NCBI GenBank assembly: GCA_029204225.1
Contig: CM055112.1
Coordinates: 25,123,922 to 25,185,921, forward strand
Origin: Diphasiastrum complanatum
Lineage: Eukaryota > Streptophyta > Lycopodiopsida > Lycopodiales > Lycopodiaceae
Direction: 5' to 3'
DNA: 62,000 nt
Made by a program: the position numbers and the translations under genes. Within the stretch, counting starts at the first letter, position 1; the number at the start of each line of letters is the position of its first letter. Below are positions 11,066 to 22,700 of the stretch, piece by piece. The notes beneath the pieces are model-generated. The model saw nothing but the letters and a program-made list of their open reading frames with translations, had not been told where the DNA came from and did not search any database.

Positions 11066-12646
11066 TTGTCAAACGTTCGACCAATGGCTTCTGGATCAAG
11101 TTCTAACTCTAATATCATCCGGAAAGCACACGCAGGAATCTGCCTGACATCCATCCAGTCCTTTTTGGATCGATGCAGGTTGAGTGATTCGAAAGTGGAT
11201 CTTTCCATCATCCTCTCTGAAGTTAGTACTGGGTTTGTGAACTCTATCCATTCAATTTCGGAGGAGGAATTCAAAGTTCATGTACGAGGCAAATTCTTCA
11301 CCATCTCTGAAGACTTGTTCTGCACAACCCTCGGACTGCCATTGGATGGGAAGCTGGTTTCAACAAATAAAGATTCAGTGGATGAATCGGCCCACTTCCT
11401 AAGCAACTGCTTCATACCCACGAAGGGGTTCAAAATCTCTATGATCCAAGATACAACATTCAAACTGTTTTGTAAATACACAAACCAAGCAATATTTTTG
11501 ACGGATGCGGATGCAACAATTTCAGTTCAAAATTTTGGTTACATATTGGATGCGCTTGCGGGTAATCTAGTGTGCTTCGGTGTTATCACATACAAAGATT
11601 TTTTGCGCTGGATCAAACATCAAAAGTTTTCTGGAGTCGGAGCCCATGTTTCTCGTCTGTGCGCTCATTTTCAAATTTTGACTGAGCACGAAAAAATAAT
11701 GCTGACGGGAAGGATGTTAGCTCCCAAGCCAATTGATCTTTCTAGTCTCATTTCCGTACCTATTCCGGTTACATCCGATGCTGCACCAGTAGTCGAAGTA
11801 GCAGCTACCACTGCTATGGAGAGTGAAGCTATGGCAATGGATACCGATGGAGCTGCTGCTGCTGCTGATTCTTCAACGACAGCATCTGTTTCCACATCTC
11901 AGAGGCAGCATAGTGCATCCACCTATGAGGATGACGCAACCTAGTCCGACACATCAGACAAAGGACGAACAGTTGCTGAAGGCGACACTGGGACACCTGT
12001 GACAGATGAAGAAGAACCAGACGACCAGCTCCAGTGGTTTCGATCCATGATAGAGAAAGCCAAGAATCTAGTGGCTAAAGTATATGAGTTTGACAAGTAC
12101 CACCGACAACTCACGATGCAGCTTATCAACTTAGAGAGGAAATCAATAGACTCTCTAAAGGAGTCCTTTGAGAAGATCGATTCGCTTGAATCAGACAACA
12201 CGAACTTGATCGAACAAAATCGTTCTCTCGAAACACAGCTTTAGACTCTAATAAAGGAAGCTGATTCTTTGAAGCAGACAAATAAGCCGATTCAAGCCAA
12301 GTCTGACAAATTTCAGACTCAAAACGATTCTTTGAAACAACAAATTCTGGTTGTGAATCAACACAATATCACTCTCCAGAAACATTTACAGAAGGAGCGA
12401 ATGGCAAGACTAAAGGCAGAAGCTGCTTTGTCTCTGAGTACCAATGCAGGGTCAATCACAGTCGATCTCACGAAGCTGAACCAGCTCCAAGGCTAGATGC
12501 TCGAAAATTTTTGAGTCTAGTTTTACAACCGCTCGAGGATGCGAAGACTCTTGTCGAGGAAGAGTTGGCTGAGCTGAAGGAAGTGATGCCACCCCATCTT
12601 GCAGCGATGAATACGATAATCTGTGAGCAAAAATTTCTGCTATAGA
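11066..12646 (+). pseudogene. Extra gypsy ORF (Athila-type aORF) with coiled coil
   Basis: The first open part (11066-11944, 292 codons; a second Met at 11084 gives MASGSSSNSN) is globular, with FKVHVRGKFFTISEDLFCTTLGLPLDG, split here as FKVHVRGKFF and TISEDLFCTTLGLPLDG, resembling the plant transposon-protein domain found in Athila-type extra ORFs. An Ala/Thr/Ser-rich linker follows. After stops at 11942 and 12242, and a frame change near 12497, the remaining segments (to 12646) read as a long charged coiled coil (for example AKTLVEEELAELKEV). Its role in living relatives is unsettled and it is often called env-like. It lies sense-strand and 3' of pol, as in Athila rather than Retand. Confidence 0.65.
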
Positions 12647-12862
12647 TATTGCTCAAAACTCAATAGAATAAGGAAGTTGTTTAAGCAATATTCAACTGTC
12701 AATCATTCAAATTCTCTCTAATTTTTTAGCCTTGACTACAGGATTTGCCTTTGCGATGGCATCGCGCCCAATCGCTTTGTAATCAGTTGTACACTGATGC
12801 GTTTCAGCGTATCGGTGCAATGAGCAAAATACATTTTCGCATCTGCACATAATTAACCCATA
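12622..12862 (-). pseudogene. psi-SAP3: AN1 finger fragment with 3' UTR
   Basis: Read from 12862 on the minus strand, the sequence gives the end of an AN1 finger: [19 protein letters not shown], then [18 protein letters not shown] and the stop after KKLERI. About 90 bases of 3' flank follow, matching 29262-29366. The A20 finger and the first AN1 cysteines are missing. Relative to the 58-kb copy the finger has G-to-E and L-to-V type changes. It is wedged between the gypsy extra ORF and an LTR-like repeat. Confidence 0.8.
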
Positions 12863-12865
12863 CAA

Positions 12866-13490
12866 TTAGCATTCAGAACAAGAATGCATAAATACATTAC
12901 TATCGCAACAGTTTGCAATAATACTCTAAGTGTCGCGACAGTCTGCAGAGATGAACTATGTTTTCAACAGTGTCGTCTTTTTCGCAATTTATCGAAATGC
13001 AAAACTAGCATAGTTCAACAATTTAAAATATTTTGCAACAGTTCAAAGTTCAACTATGTTTTAACACCTTCGGCTTTTCGCGAAAAGGTGAAGAGAGAGA
13101 AACTTCCCAAAGGTCATCTACTTCAAGACTTGAATTCTTTTAGGGCACCTTCAGCTTTTTCGCAAAATTTTGAAGAGAGAGAAAATGCCGAAGGTCGTCT
13201 ATTTTTCAACGAGGAACGTTCCTAGCCACTTTTTGAAATTTGCGAAGTGAGAGAAAACCGCTTCACGTAAAATACAAAGTCAGAGAATTTGTGACGTCCT
13301 TGTCCGCGTCAACAATCCTGATTTGTTGACCATATATACTATGTACAATTGTCACAAAAGCCATATACTTCCAAGTACAACGACTTACCTAATTAGGTGA
13401 CAAACATTCAATGTAGTTAATACACGGATGAAATCTATAAATAGATCATTCAAGCACAAATTATTTGAGTTGCTCCATCCATGAGATTTA
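12866..13490 (+). repeat. Repeat G, left part (LTR-like)
   Basis: This matches 44357-44980. It holds repeated units built around CGAAGAGAGAGAAA-type motifs (near 13090, 13165 and 13245) and a TATAAATA box near 13436, so it looks like the U3 part of an LTR. It is interrupted after 13490 by a solo LTR and resumes at 14192. The open frame 12884-13225 has no recognisable product. Confidence 0.65.
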
Positions 13491-14191
13491 TGTGAAGAAT
13501 TGCCAAAAATTGGCAAATCTAGCTTGATCAAAAACCATGTAGAATAGTGTAAATTGTGTACACAAGTGGGTCCCACACATGTGAGGCCATGATGCCACAT
13601 GGGAAACCCATCCTAATGTAGGTTAGGTCAAGTCAAGAGAGTTGGTCATGTCTATTTGGTGGTCATCCCTACTTTATAGGACCTACACCTAAGTTTAAGG
13701 TGAAAATTTGACCAACTAGCTACCTACCAAGCATAACTCTAGGAAATAGACTAGGGTTTCATTTTAGGTCAAGGAGAGTGAGTTAACTTCCTTATTACAT
13801 GCTGGAAATCCACCTAACTTCAAGAAGGAAGTCGAATTTGGTATGTATTCCCTCTCTCCATAGTGAGAAGAAAGAAATTTTTTGGAGCTCATTGGCAATC
13901 TCAAGCTAGTTCACTATGTACATTGAGTTTTTGTGATCCAAATGAAACCAAATCAATTTCTACTTGTTTCTCAGGTTGAAGGCCGTACTACAGCCTGTAT
14001 TACACATGTGTGGGCTCGGATTTCAATGTTTATCAATGCTTTTGATTGTTAATGCTTGTTGTTTGTCAAATTGCCAATCTAGATCAACTTTTTTGTGTCT
14101 AGTTTTTTGATAGATTGTTAAGCAAGCATCCAATCACTCTTGTGGATCTTTTGTAGATCCATTTATGGTCCTAAAGTATAGTACTTTCACA
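13491..14191 (+). mobile_element. Solo LTR of copia family C
   Basis: This 701-base copy matches the LTRs at 34852-35552 and 41735-42435 in reverse orientation. It begins TGTGAAGAATTG and ends CTTTCACA. Flanks are ATTTA (13486-13490) and GTTTA (14192-14196), a five-base TSD with one change. The paralogous repeat at 44980-44984 (ACTTA) is unoccupied, confirming the insertion. It carries CAGCCTGTATTACACATGTGTGG near 13997, a decayed form of the palindromic motif seen in other copies. Confidence 0.92.
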
Positions 14192-14735
14192 GTTTATTAT
14201 TTGAGCCTCCCAGTTACGCCGTCATTTTTTGTTGTAATTGTTATTTTATTGTGCTTTAGTGTAATATAGCAGTAGCACGTTTTTATCTGTGTACAACATA
14301 GATGAATGCTTGTTGTGATTGAATGCACTTTCATTGTTGTCTGCTCGTGCTTGTATACTCACTCTGATTAGAACATGGACGCCTACAACTCATCAGTTTT
14401 TGATCAGACGATGGCTGTCTTTGACGCCTGAGAAACTCGCGATATCATATTGCTCTTCCATTTATTTCAAAACTATACTTCACATTGAATCTGATTTTAG
14501 TAGTATCACACACAAACCATCCCTAATCTCTTCGGTGGATTGTACTCTTGTTTTAGAGTATGAATTAATTTTTAAGATCCTGTTGGGCAATCAGAATGCA
14601 TAAAGCTGTAATTATCTTTTAGCATAGGCTGTCTATTAGACTGTTTTGCACCTAGCAACTAATAGAATGGGAGAGCTGTTCCGCAATATTCCTGATCTCT
14701 TCTCCATTCTCGTTCTTCCTATCTCTCTTCCCCCA
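14192..14735 (+). repeat. Repeat G, right part, plus unassigned DNA
   Basis: From 14192 to about 14590 this matches 44985-45370. The remainder, to 14735, is unique in the window and includes a pyrimidine-rich stretch. A 94-codon open frame (14319-14603) has a counterpart at 45107-45355 with frame differences, so I do not call a gene. Confidence 0.6.
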
Positions 14736-15110
14736 TCAAAGAAGGCATGTTCTACATGACCAGACTTGCGATGCAACTCCTCTTGAAGAAGAATCACACT
14801 AATGGACTACGGATCCATCTAGTGAGTTACACTACCAAATATTAATGTCGAGTGATCAAATGACTTTGGAAGGCAGTTAAGAAACATCATGAATGCTTTT
14901 TCATCACTCACCACCGATCCAACCGCAACAAACTATTCAATAAGCACCTGTGGCTTTGTGAAATGAGCAGATATCGTGTCACCCTTTGCCATTTTCAGGG
15001 TGATCAGCTTCTTGCATAGGTACAAACGATTACTGACTCTTTTAGTCTCATATGTTGAGGCTAATGTGTCCCAGGCCTCCTTTGCCGATTTCAATCAATA
15101 GAAGCCTGTT
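14736..15110 (-). pseudogene. copia gag fragment, copy 2
   Basis: On the minus strand this is the same UBN2-type Gag segment as at 1589-2085 (AKEAWDTLASTYETKRVSN-like start, then LLNCLPKSF-like), without the 24-base duplication. It ends at the same place on the right (CAATCAATAG), but then joins different DNA, which starts with an inverted repeat. Stops interrupt it. Confidence 0.7.
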
Positions 15111-15299
15111 CACAGATTCCAACCGAATCTGTGAACACGGTTTTTCTCTTTTTACTTCTCTTCTTTGTTACTTCTGGTGGTCATTGCTCTGGAAACCGGG
15201 TGCTCCTGCCCGTTTCTAGCAGCCAGTTCTTTACAATTCAGTAACTCTTGTTTAGAACGGTTTTCAGGCAGAAGTATTTCTCAGATTGCAATGTGTATT
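15111..15299. other. Unassigned DNA with perfect 11-bp inverted repeat
   Basis: An 11-base stem, TTCACAGATTC and GAATCTGTGAA, separated by five bases (CAACC), lies at about 15116-15142. The rest to 15299 matches nothing else I could find in the window and has no clear ORF. Confidence 0.5.
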
Positions 15300-16037
15300 C
15301 CCAGCTTCTCAGTGGGATGAAACGGTTATGTTCCCTCAGCTACATGCATCTACAAGCCATGCAACCAATTCCTTGCTCAAGCACAGATTAGCGTTTTGGA
15401 CAAAGAGCAAATCTACAATCTAATTACCAAAGTATCTTAGGAAATCAGAAAATAATACAATAACAAGATTAAGCTCTCAACAAGAAACAAGAATCAAGAA
15501 ATCTAACTTCCCAATAGCATTCTAGCAGCCCAAGAATCAAGAAACACCCATTTTGTGATGCTTGGAATACCCAAGAACAATCAAGGACATGATTGTTAGT
15601 GAATATGCAAAATCAGATCCACCATCTCAGCCTCTGTAGTTTACTTGCATGCCGAAACTACAAAATCAAGAAACAAGAAAATTAATCCACATCTACATTC
15701 CACAAAGCAAGAAAGTAAGCAAGAAACCTAATTAATCCACAATCACAAAAAGAAATCAGAACATGCTCATAGGAATCTCCTCAAGAAGATAGCCATGAAC
15801 AAGGAGCTTTTCAATTGCCAAGAACTCGTGGAAGATCTTCTTTATTCAATCAAGAGAAATGACAATACAATCAAAAGCTCCCTGACAAGAGAGGGGGGTC
15901 CATAAATAAGCAAGAGGGCTGCCCATGTGGAGCCCAAGTGGCAATTCCACTAATTTAGAAATTACATGTGGAAATAGCCCTTCTACTAGAGGTCACCATC
16001 AAAAGGTGGCTCACTCTAAATTATTTACGGGGGTCTA
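15300..16037 (-). repeat. LTR-like repeat block H2 (minus copy)
   Basis: This is the reverse complement of 60866-61590. In the other orientation it has CTTATTTAAGG (TATA-like), then TTGAATAAAGAAG (polyadenylation-like) about 60 bases on, suggesting an LTR or a promoter/terminator-bearing leader. Copy B1 is inserted at its end, with target duplication GTCTA at 16033-16037. Confidence 0.65.
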
Positions 16038-16857
16038 TGTTGAGTTTCACATGTGTGGATTGTCCACTACATGTACTTGTGATCTCCTAAGGTGTGTAGA
16101 TGCACCAAGATCAAGACTAGATTGAGACTCAAGATCTATCTTTGATTCTATGGCAAAAACACACTACTACATGCATTCAATCACTTACAACTCTCACTCA
16201 CACGTGTGGGAAGTGTTCCAAAAGTATTCTAAGTAAAAACAAAATGCTCTCCTCGGGTAGAGAGAGAAAAACCATCATGAGCTCTCGGGTAGAGAGAGAA
16301 AGCTAGAAATTCAATGACACTCAAAATCCACTCAATCTCAAAATCAATTAGATCCAAAAGGAGGAGTACAATGATACTAATAGATTCATGAGCTACCACT
16401 ATGCTTAACTATGATTGGATCACACTTTGCCACCTCTTAATCCTATTGGACCATTGATCCATGCACCTCTAAATTCTATTGGACTATATTCAAGCACACC
16501 TCAATTTTCTATTGGACCTCACAAGGTTCCACCTCTAAATCCTATTGGACCTCTTAAGCTTCATCAAACAAAAGCATGACACTTGTCTACACTCTAATTG
16601 GCACAAGCTTGGCTTTATTTTGGCTCAATAGTGGCATTACAAGTGGAAATGGATAATTTGCCATCTATGCCAAATTTGACCCTATCAACATCCTACACCT
16701 AAATGCTTGACTATGAAATTCTATGAGACCCCTATATCAAACATTTTAATTTACTCTACAATTCTCCACACGTGGGAACATCCTCCACACATGTGAGATT
16801 CATTTACAAACTTCTATCATAAAAAATACCAAGCTAGATTTTTGCCAATTTCTCACA
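16038..16857 (-). repeat. B1 3' LTR
   Basis: This 820-base LTR is ten bases longer than those of B2; the B2 deletion removes one copy of a short GAGCCAAA direct repeat. It contains several CACGTG-type palindromes in CACACGTGTG context, and two copies of a CTCGGGTAGAGAGAGAAA motif. Confidence 0.93.
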
Positions 16858-16983
16858 CTCCTCCTCAAAAAATAGCTTGGAAAGGTACTAGATCACTTGA
16901 GAAGTTTGTAAATCTTTTTGAGTGGATCCTTTGGCATGCATAAGAAGTGAAGATCAGCCAAGGGATCCATCATAGCAGCACCC

Positions 16984-18440
16984 TCACCATATCCATGATA
17001 AGATCTCTTTGGTAGAGATCTCTTGCCAATGCCTTTGAAGAGTGCTCCACCAATATGCCACTATTATCATGGGCTTCCTCCATGCTTGATGATGATCTTT
17101 GCCTTGAAAGTTCCACTTGAATGATGGATGCACCATAAATAGAGAAATCTGAGGCTTCCAAGCCTCATAAGGATCATGGAGATCAAGATCATAAGATGTG
17201 AAACAATGATGATTATCAAGATTATGCTTTCTAGCTTGACTAGTCCACATACAATGAACTATATCCATGATGGATCTAATCTTGATATTAGAGACTATCT
17301 TGATCTTTTTTAGGCTAGTTACTCTCTCGAGGATGTAAGTGTCCACTTTGGATGCTTCACATAATCTCAAGAGGAGTTTACAATTTACCTCAAAACATGT
17401 GAAAACATGATTTTCAAAAAAGTGAGTACCAAGCTCAATCTTGTTCTTACTAGAACCAAGAGCATACTTTTGACAATACAATATCTTGCTTTCAAAAAGT
17501 ATTGGAAACACATCTAAGTCAATAATGACAAGAAACATGTCCATACCATAAGCATCATACAAAACTAGTATAGCTTTTCTTGAACTTTGAAATCCAAAAA
17601 ATTCAATGAAGCAAGATAGCATTTCAAGCAAAGGAAGAGAAGCATATATGAATGTGCTGTAGTAGATACAACATGAAATATGACCCTCTTTGCCATGTAA
17701 GGTGAGCAATAAAGACTCGGCCATGCATCTTGAAGATCTTCTTGAAATCATATGAAGAAGAAACTCCTACTCACACATTGGCCCCATCATAACTTGAATA
17801 CCTTCAAAAAGGATAACTTGTGATGCTTCTTGAGAAGCCTTGATCTCGGCCACTTCCAAGATTGAATCTTCATGCAATATGACATCTCTATTCACCATCA
17901 CATTTGAAATAGAGAGTGTAAAGACACTAAAGGCCTCCTTGATGGATGAGTATCCAATCATGATCCATGAGCTTGAATCATCCTTCCTTCTTGTTTCCAA
18001 GGGAATATATGCAAAGCAAGCACTACCAAGTTCACTAAGGTGATCAACCTTAGGCTTCATTTTGAATAAAACTTCATATGGTGCTATTCCTTCAAGAGCT
18101 CCAATACTCCTCAAAGCTTTGATCTTCAATGAGAATTTCTTCTCAACATATGCTTTGAATAATAAGGAATAATCATACACCATAATACTTGAAGAGAGAA
18201 GATACGTGCATCTTGTGTAATCCTCCTCCTTTGAAATATTGGAAATATAAGAAACATCAAGAGAGTTTGCACTCTCACTTGGATCAAATTTGTAGATGCC
18301 TTCAAATCTTGATCCATATGCAAGGATCTCACCATCCTTCTTAATCACACAATTGTCAATATTTAAATTGACATCAAAGCCACTATCAAGAAGTTGGCCA
18401 ACACTTAATATGTTCTTTGTAAGCTTTGGGACAAAAAGAA
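16984..18440 (-). pseudogene. B1 polyprotein, C-terminal half
   Basis: After the element I insertion the B1 frame resumes at 18440 with FVPKLTKNILSVGQLLDSGF, continues through the integrase remnant and ends at an in-frame TAG at about 17764 after GPMCE, where B2 has GAG. Beyond that single nonsense change the frame is open again to 16984 and matches the B2 C-terminus closely, ending KEILSWIW. Taken together with 24302-25411 this is the same protein as in B2. A 9-base in-frame deletion lies in the gag part. Confidence 0.9.
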
Positions 18441-19093
18441 TGTGAAAAATTGTCAACTAGTAGTATTTTCCTAACTTGAGATTTTGTAGGCCTATGGCCA
18501 AATAAAAGTTAGAGATAGGTTCATACATGTATGTAGAGGCCCAAAGTATGTGTACACTACTTTTGAGGTCACATTAATTAGAGGAGGTCGAGTGTGGAGC
18601 TCTTCTATTGGCTCATAATTTGGTGCATTCCTATTTGACCAAATTTCTAGGTATATGGGTGAATCCTATTGGACCCCAATTTTAGCCTATCATAAGACAA
18701 GTGGCCAAGAGGCACTATGGCTGCTATAAATAGCCATCTCCACGAGTATGTACACATCTCATTTTCATTCTATTGAATGAATGTTATGCTCTTTGAAGAT
18801 CCATCTTCTTCTCTCTCACTTTTTTGTTCATATCTTGCATTCTAGCCACTAGAATTGTGATTTCTTTGTTGCTATGGCTTCACACGTGTGAAATGCAGGT
18901 TGTAGGCTCTGAAGTACGGACAGGGACAGCAAGTTTCTGTTTGTGGAAGCTTATGATCAGATTTTGATGTTTAGTTGATGTTTAGTATGCTTAACATCAC
19001 AATTTCTATCATTTTTTCAATCTAGATGTGCATAACTTCCATGGCCAAGATCTTTATGAAACTTTAGCATCTTTTGGATCTGAGTTTTTCACA
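18441..19093 (+). repeat. Element I 5' LTR
   Basis: This 653-base LTR has a TATA-like GCTATAAATAG near 18723, a CACACGTGTG palindrome near 18882 with GAAGTACGGACAGG about 20 bases beyond, and ends at the PBS. Transcription would start downstream of the TATA box. Confidence 0.96.
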
Positions 19094-19105
19094 TGGTATC
19101 AGAGC
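19094..19105 (+). other. Primer-binding site, initiator tRNA-Met type
   Basis: TGGTATCAGAGC directly follows the LTR, and is the standard plant copia primer site complementary to initiator tRNA-Met. Confidence 0.95.
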
Positions 19106-19702
19106 ATTAGGCGGCCAAATGTGCAGGTTTTGCCAGATTTAGAAGAGATTTGTGGGCGAGTTTGCTTTTGTAGCATTCCAATCAAGTTTCTAGCTAAAAA
19201 TCTTGTTGATTTATGTGTAGAAATTGGATCTTTGTGATCAAAACATCATTTGTATGCATTTCAATTGAAGTAGGGCGAATTCCCTCTGTACTTATCAGAA
19301 TAAGGAGACAAAAATTGTTTTGGAAAGAGGGAGATGCAAGATCCAACAAGATCCTATTAGTTTTCCATTCTAGCATATAGTTTTTTGATTCAATTTCTTG
19401 CTTCTTCATGTCAAAAACTTCAAAATTGATGTAACCCTCTGATTTTCAGTTTGCTGAATGATTCAAGAGTGTATTTCAATCTTAGGAGTGAGGGAAAAGC
19501 AAGTATATTGAGGTTTGGTCTTGGTTTGATCAAGAAATCATAAAACTAGTGGCTAAAATTAAGGAAAAAGTGAGGAAAAGAGAGAAAAAGTAAGGTTTTA
19601 GGTTCCAAATCTTTGTGATTTCTTCTTGTGTTTCATTTGTTGATTCAAGAGAGTGCTTAGTGCATTGGAACAGGTCAAAGATCAGAGATCAATCATTGCA
19701 AC
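19106..19702 (+). other. Element I untranslated leader
   Basis: About 600 bases lie between the PBS and the polyprotein start. Small open frames are present but none is convincing. Leaders of this length commonly hold the packaging and dimerisation signals of copia RNAs; I see no specific structure. Confidence 0.6.
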
Positions 19703-22700
19703 ATGGCTACAAATGGAGGCTACATGTTGGAAAGCAATGATAGGCTTACCTCCCTCAACTATTCTACTTGGAAAGTAAGGATGGAGTCTTTGCTTGAGAT
19801 GAATGAGTTGATGGATATTGTTGTAGGTGTGGAGGAGAGACCTTTGGCACCTCAAGAACAATTGAGGTATGACAAGAGGGCAAAGAAAGCCCTTCACATG
19901 ATCAAGATGAATGTGACAAATGAGCTTATCAAAGAGGTTGGTAAGTGCACATCATCTAGTGAAGCTTGGGAAGCCTTGAAGAAGGTTTATGAATCCAAGT
20001 CTACTTCTAGAGTGTTGACTTTAAGAAGGCAAATCTTTTCTTGTATGCAAAAGAAGAGTGAGAATGGACATGCTTTTGTTTTGAGAGTTAAAGCATTGAA
20101 TGATGAGTTAGCATGCATTAATGATGGCATAAATAATGAGGAGCTTGTTCAAGTGATTCTCAATGGCTTGTTGGATGATCATGCTAATCTTGTTCAAAGT
20201 TATGCTATCCAAAAATGTTTACCAAGTGTTGGAGACTTGCAAGAGGTCTTGTTGGCTGAAGAATTCAGGTTGCAAGCAAGAGTGGGAGCATCTTCTACAT
20301 CTCAAGGAGGAGAAGAGGAGGCAATGTTCTCTAAAGGCAAGTTCAAGGGCAAAGGTAAAAGCAATTGGTCTAAAGGGCAAGACCAAGGTGAGCACTCTAC
20401 TTTTGGCAAAAAGAAGGATAGATCTAAGCTAAAATGTTTCTATTGTGGAGTCAAAGGGCATTTTGCTAGTGATTGTTTTAAGAAAAAGAGGGATCAAGGG
20501 GAAAAGCAAACCAATCTAACTATTGATGAGGGTGGGGATGAGCTTCTTTCAAATGATGCTTTTGTTATGTCATCTTGCTTGTTGGCTAATCATGGAGACA
20601 TTGATCCTTGGTGGATTGATAGTGGAGCCACTTCTCATATGACATATCATAAAGAGTATTTTTCATCTTTAATGGCATTTGATGGTGATAGGAAGGTAAT
20701 CTATACCGCAAATGATGGTGAGTGTGCAATCAAGGGGATTGGCACAATTCCTATTTCACTTTCTACAAATAGGAATATAGAATTGAAAGATGTTTTGCTC
20801 ATTCCATCCATTACCAAGAACTTACTTAGTGTAAGCCAAATGCTTGACAAAGGATTCAAAGTTGAGTTTGATGGTGATGCTTGCTTGATCAAAAAGGGGT
20901 GTAGTATCATTGCAAAAGGGAAAAGGCAAGGGAAATTGTTCAAGCTTGATGCATGTGTTGTTGCTAACCAAGTTGGATGCATGGCAAATGAACAAATGTC
21001 AATTCAAGAGGTATGGCATAAAAGGATGGGACATCTCAACTACAAGGCCTTGGAGGTAATAGCCAAAAAGGAGGTAGTAAGGGGACTTCCCAAGTCTCTT
21101 ACTTGCTTGAATCATGTTTGTGAAGAATGTGCTTTGTCTAAATCACATAGATTGCCATATACTAGATCTATATCTAGATCTAAGATGCCTTTTTCTCTCT
21201 TGCATTCGGATATTCATGGTGTTACTACAATTAGCAATGGAGGTGCTAAGATGTATGTAACTTTCATTGATGATTTTAGTAGATTTTGTTGGGTTTATCT
21301 ACTAAAGAGCAAGGATGAGGTGTTTGATGTGTTTGTCAAGTTCAAAGTTGCTATTGAGACTCAATTTACAACCAAAATCAAATGCTTGAGGAGCGACAAT
21401 GGTGGTGAATACATTTCTAACAAATTCAAAGCCTTTTGCGATGAGCATGGGATCAAGAGGGAGTACACATGTCCAAGAACACCACAACAAAATGGAGTGG
21501 CCGAGAGGAAGAATAGAACCTTGTGTGAGAGTGCAAAGGCAATGAGATTGAATGCTAATCTTCCTAAACCTTTTTGGAGTGATGCTTTGTTGTGTGCAAA
21601 TTTCCTATGCAATAGATGGCCAAGTGTTGTATTGGAAGGAAAAACCCCTTTTGAAGCTTTGTTTGGTACGAAGCCTAATGTCAAGTTTCTAAGAACTTTT
21701 GGATGCATTTGCTACTTCAACATTACTCTTGATGATAGAACTAAGGAGGATCCATCTTCAAGAAAGGGCATTTTTGTTGGTTATAGTGAAGTAAGCAAAG
21801 CATATAGGATTTATGTTCCTTCAATCAAGAAAGTGTTCACAAGTAGGGATGTCATTTTTGATGAAGGTAACATTCCAAAAGTTGTTTCAAGTGATGATGG
21901 TGTTGTTGCAACTAATGTGCTTGATGACAATGGAGTTGATGACACATTGGATGTGGATGTTGAAGAAGCCTCTTCAAGTCAAATTCCAAGGAGAACTCCA
22001 AGGCATAAAGTGAAACCCTCAAGGCTCACTTATGATGGCAAAGGTAAGCAAGTGGTGGATGGATCCAACTATGCTTTCCTAACTTCTTTTGATGTACCTT
22101 CATGTGTAGATGAAGCAAGGCAAGAAGAGGAATGGATCCAAGCAATGGATCTTGAGTTTGAAGCACTTATGAAGAACAACACATGGAGATTGGTGGAGCT
22201 TCCAAAGGGCAAAAGTGCAATTGGATGCAAATGGATCTTCAAGGTAAAGACAAATCAAGATGGATCTATCAACAAGTTCAAGGCAAGGTTGGTGGCTAAA
22301 GGTTATGCTCAAGAGCATGGCATTGACTATGAGGAAACCTTTGCACCCGTGGCAAAGATGGTGAGCATAAGAGTAATCATTTCCCTTGCAACTCTTTATG
22401 GATGGGATCTTTGGCAATTAGACATTTCTAATGCTTTCTTGAATGGTGATCTTGAAGAGGAAGTCTACATGGAGCAACCCGAGAGCTATGTTTCTCATAG
22501 CAAGCCTAATCATGTGTGTTTTCTACAAAAAAGTTTGTATGGTCTTAAGCAAGCACCAAGGAGTTGGTATGCTAGGCTTAACTCTTTTCTACTTTCTCAA
22601 AACTTCACTATGAGTGAGTATGATCATTCACTTTACTTTAGAATTAGTGCTAATGATGTTACAATCCTTCTAATTTATGTGGATGACATTATTTTAAGTG

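Larger units (their letters stand above)
3422..12650 (+). mobile_element. Decayed Athila-like Ty3/gypsy element, 3' LTR missing
   Basis: LTR, Asp-type PBS, gag, protease, RT, RNase H, integrase and an extra ORF occur in order on the plus strand. Many stops and frameshifts make it old. No copy of the 5' LTR follows the extra ORF. Instead the element runs into an antisense AN1 gene fragment near 12620-12650, so it is 3'-truncated or was interrupted there. Confidence 0.8.

Noticed and set aside
12884-13225. 113-codon frame in repeat G, with a 142-codon counterpart at 44316-44744
   Set aside because: Partly conserved only because the DNA repeat is conserved; the region looks like LTR U3, with no domain and stops differing between copies.
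22100-22417. Long reverse-strand frames inside element I and B2
   Set aside because: They are shadows of the polyprotein coding sequence on the other strand.
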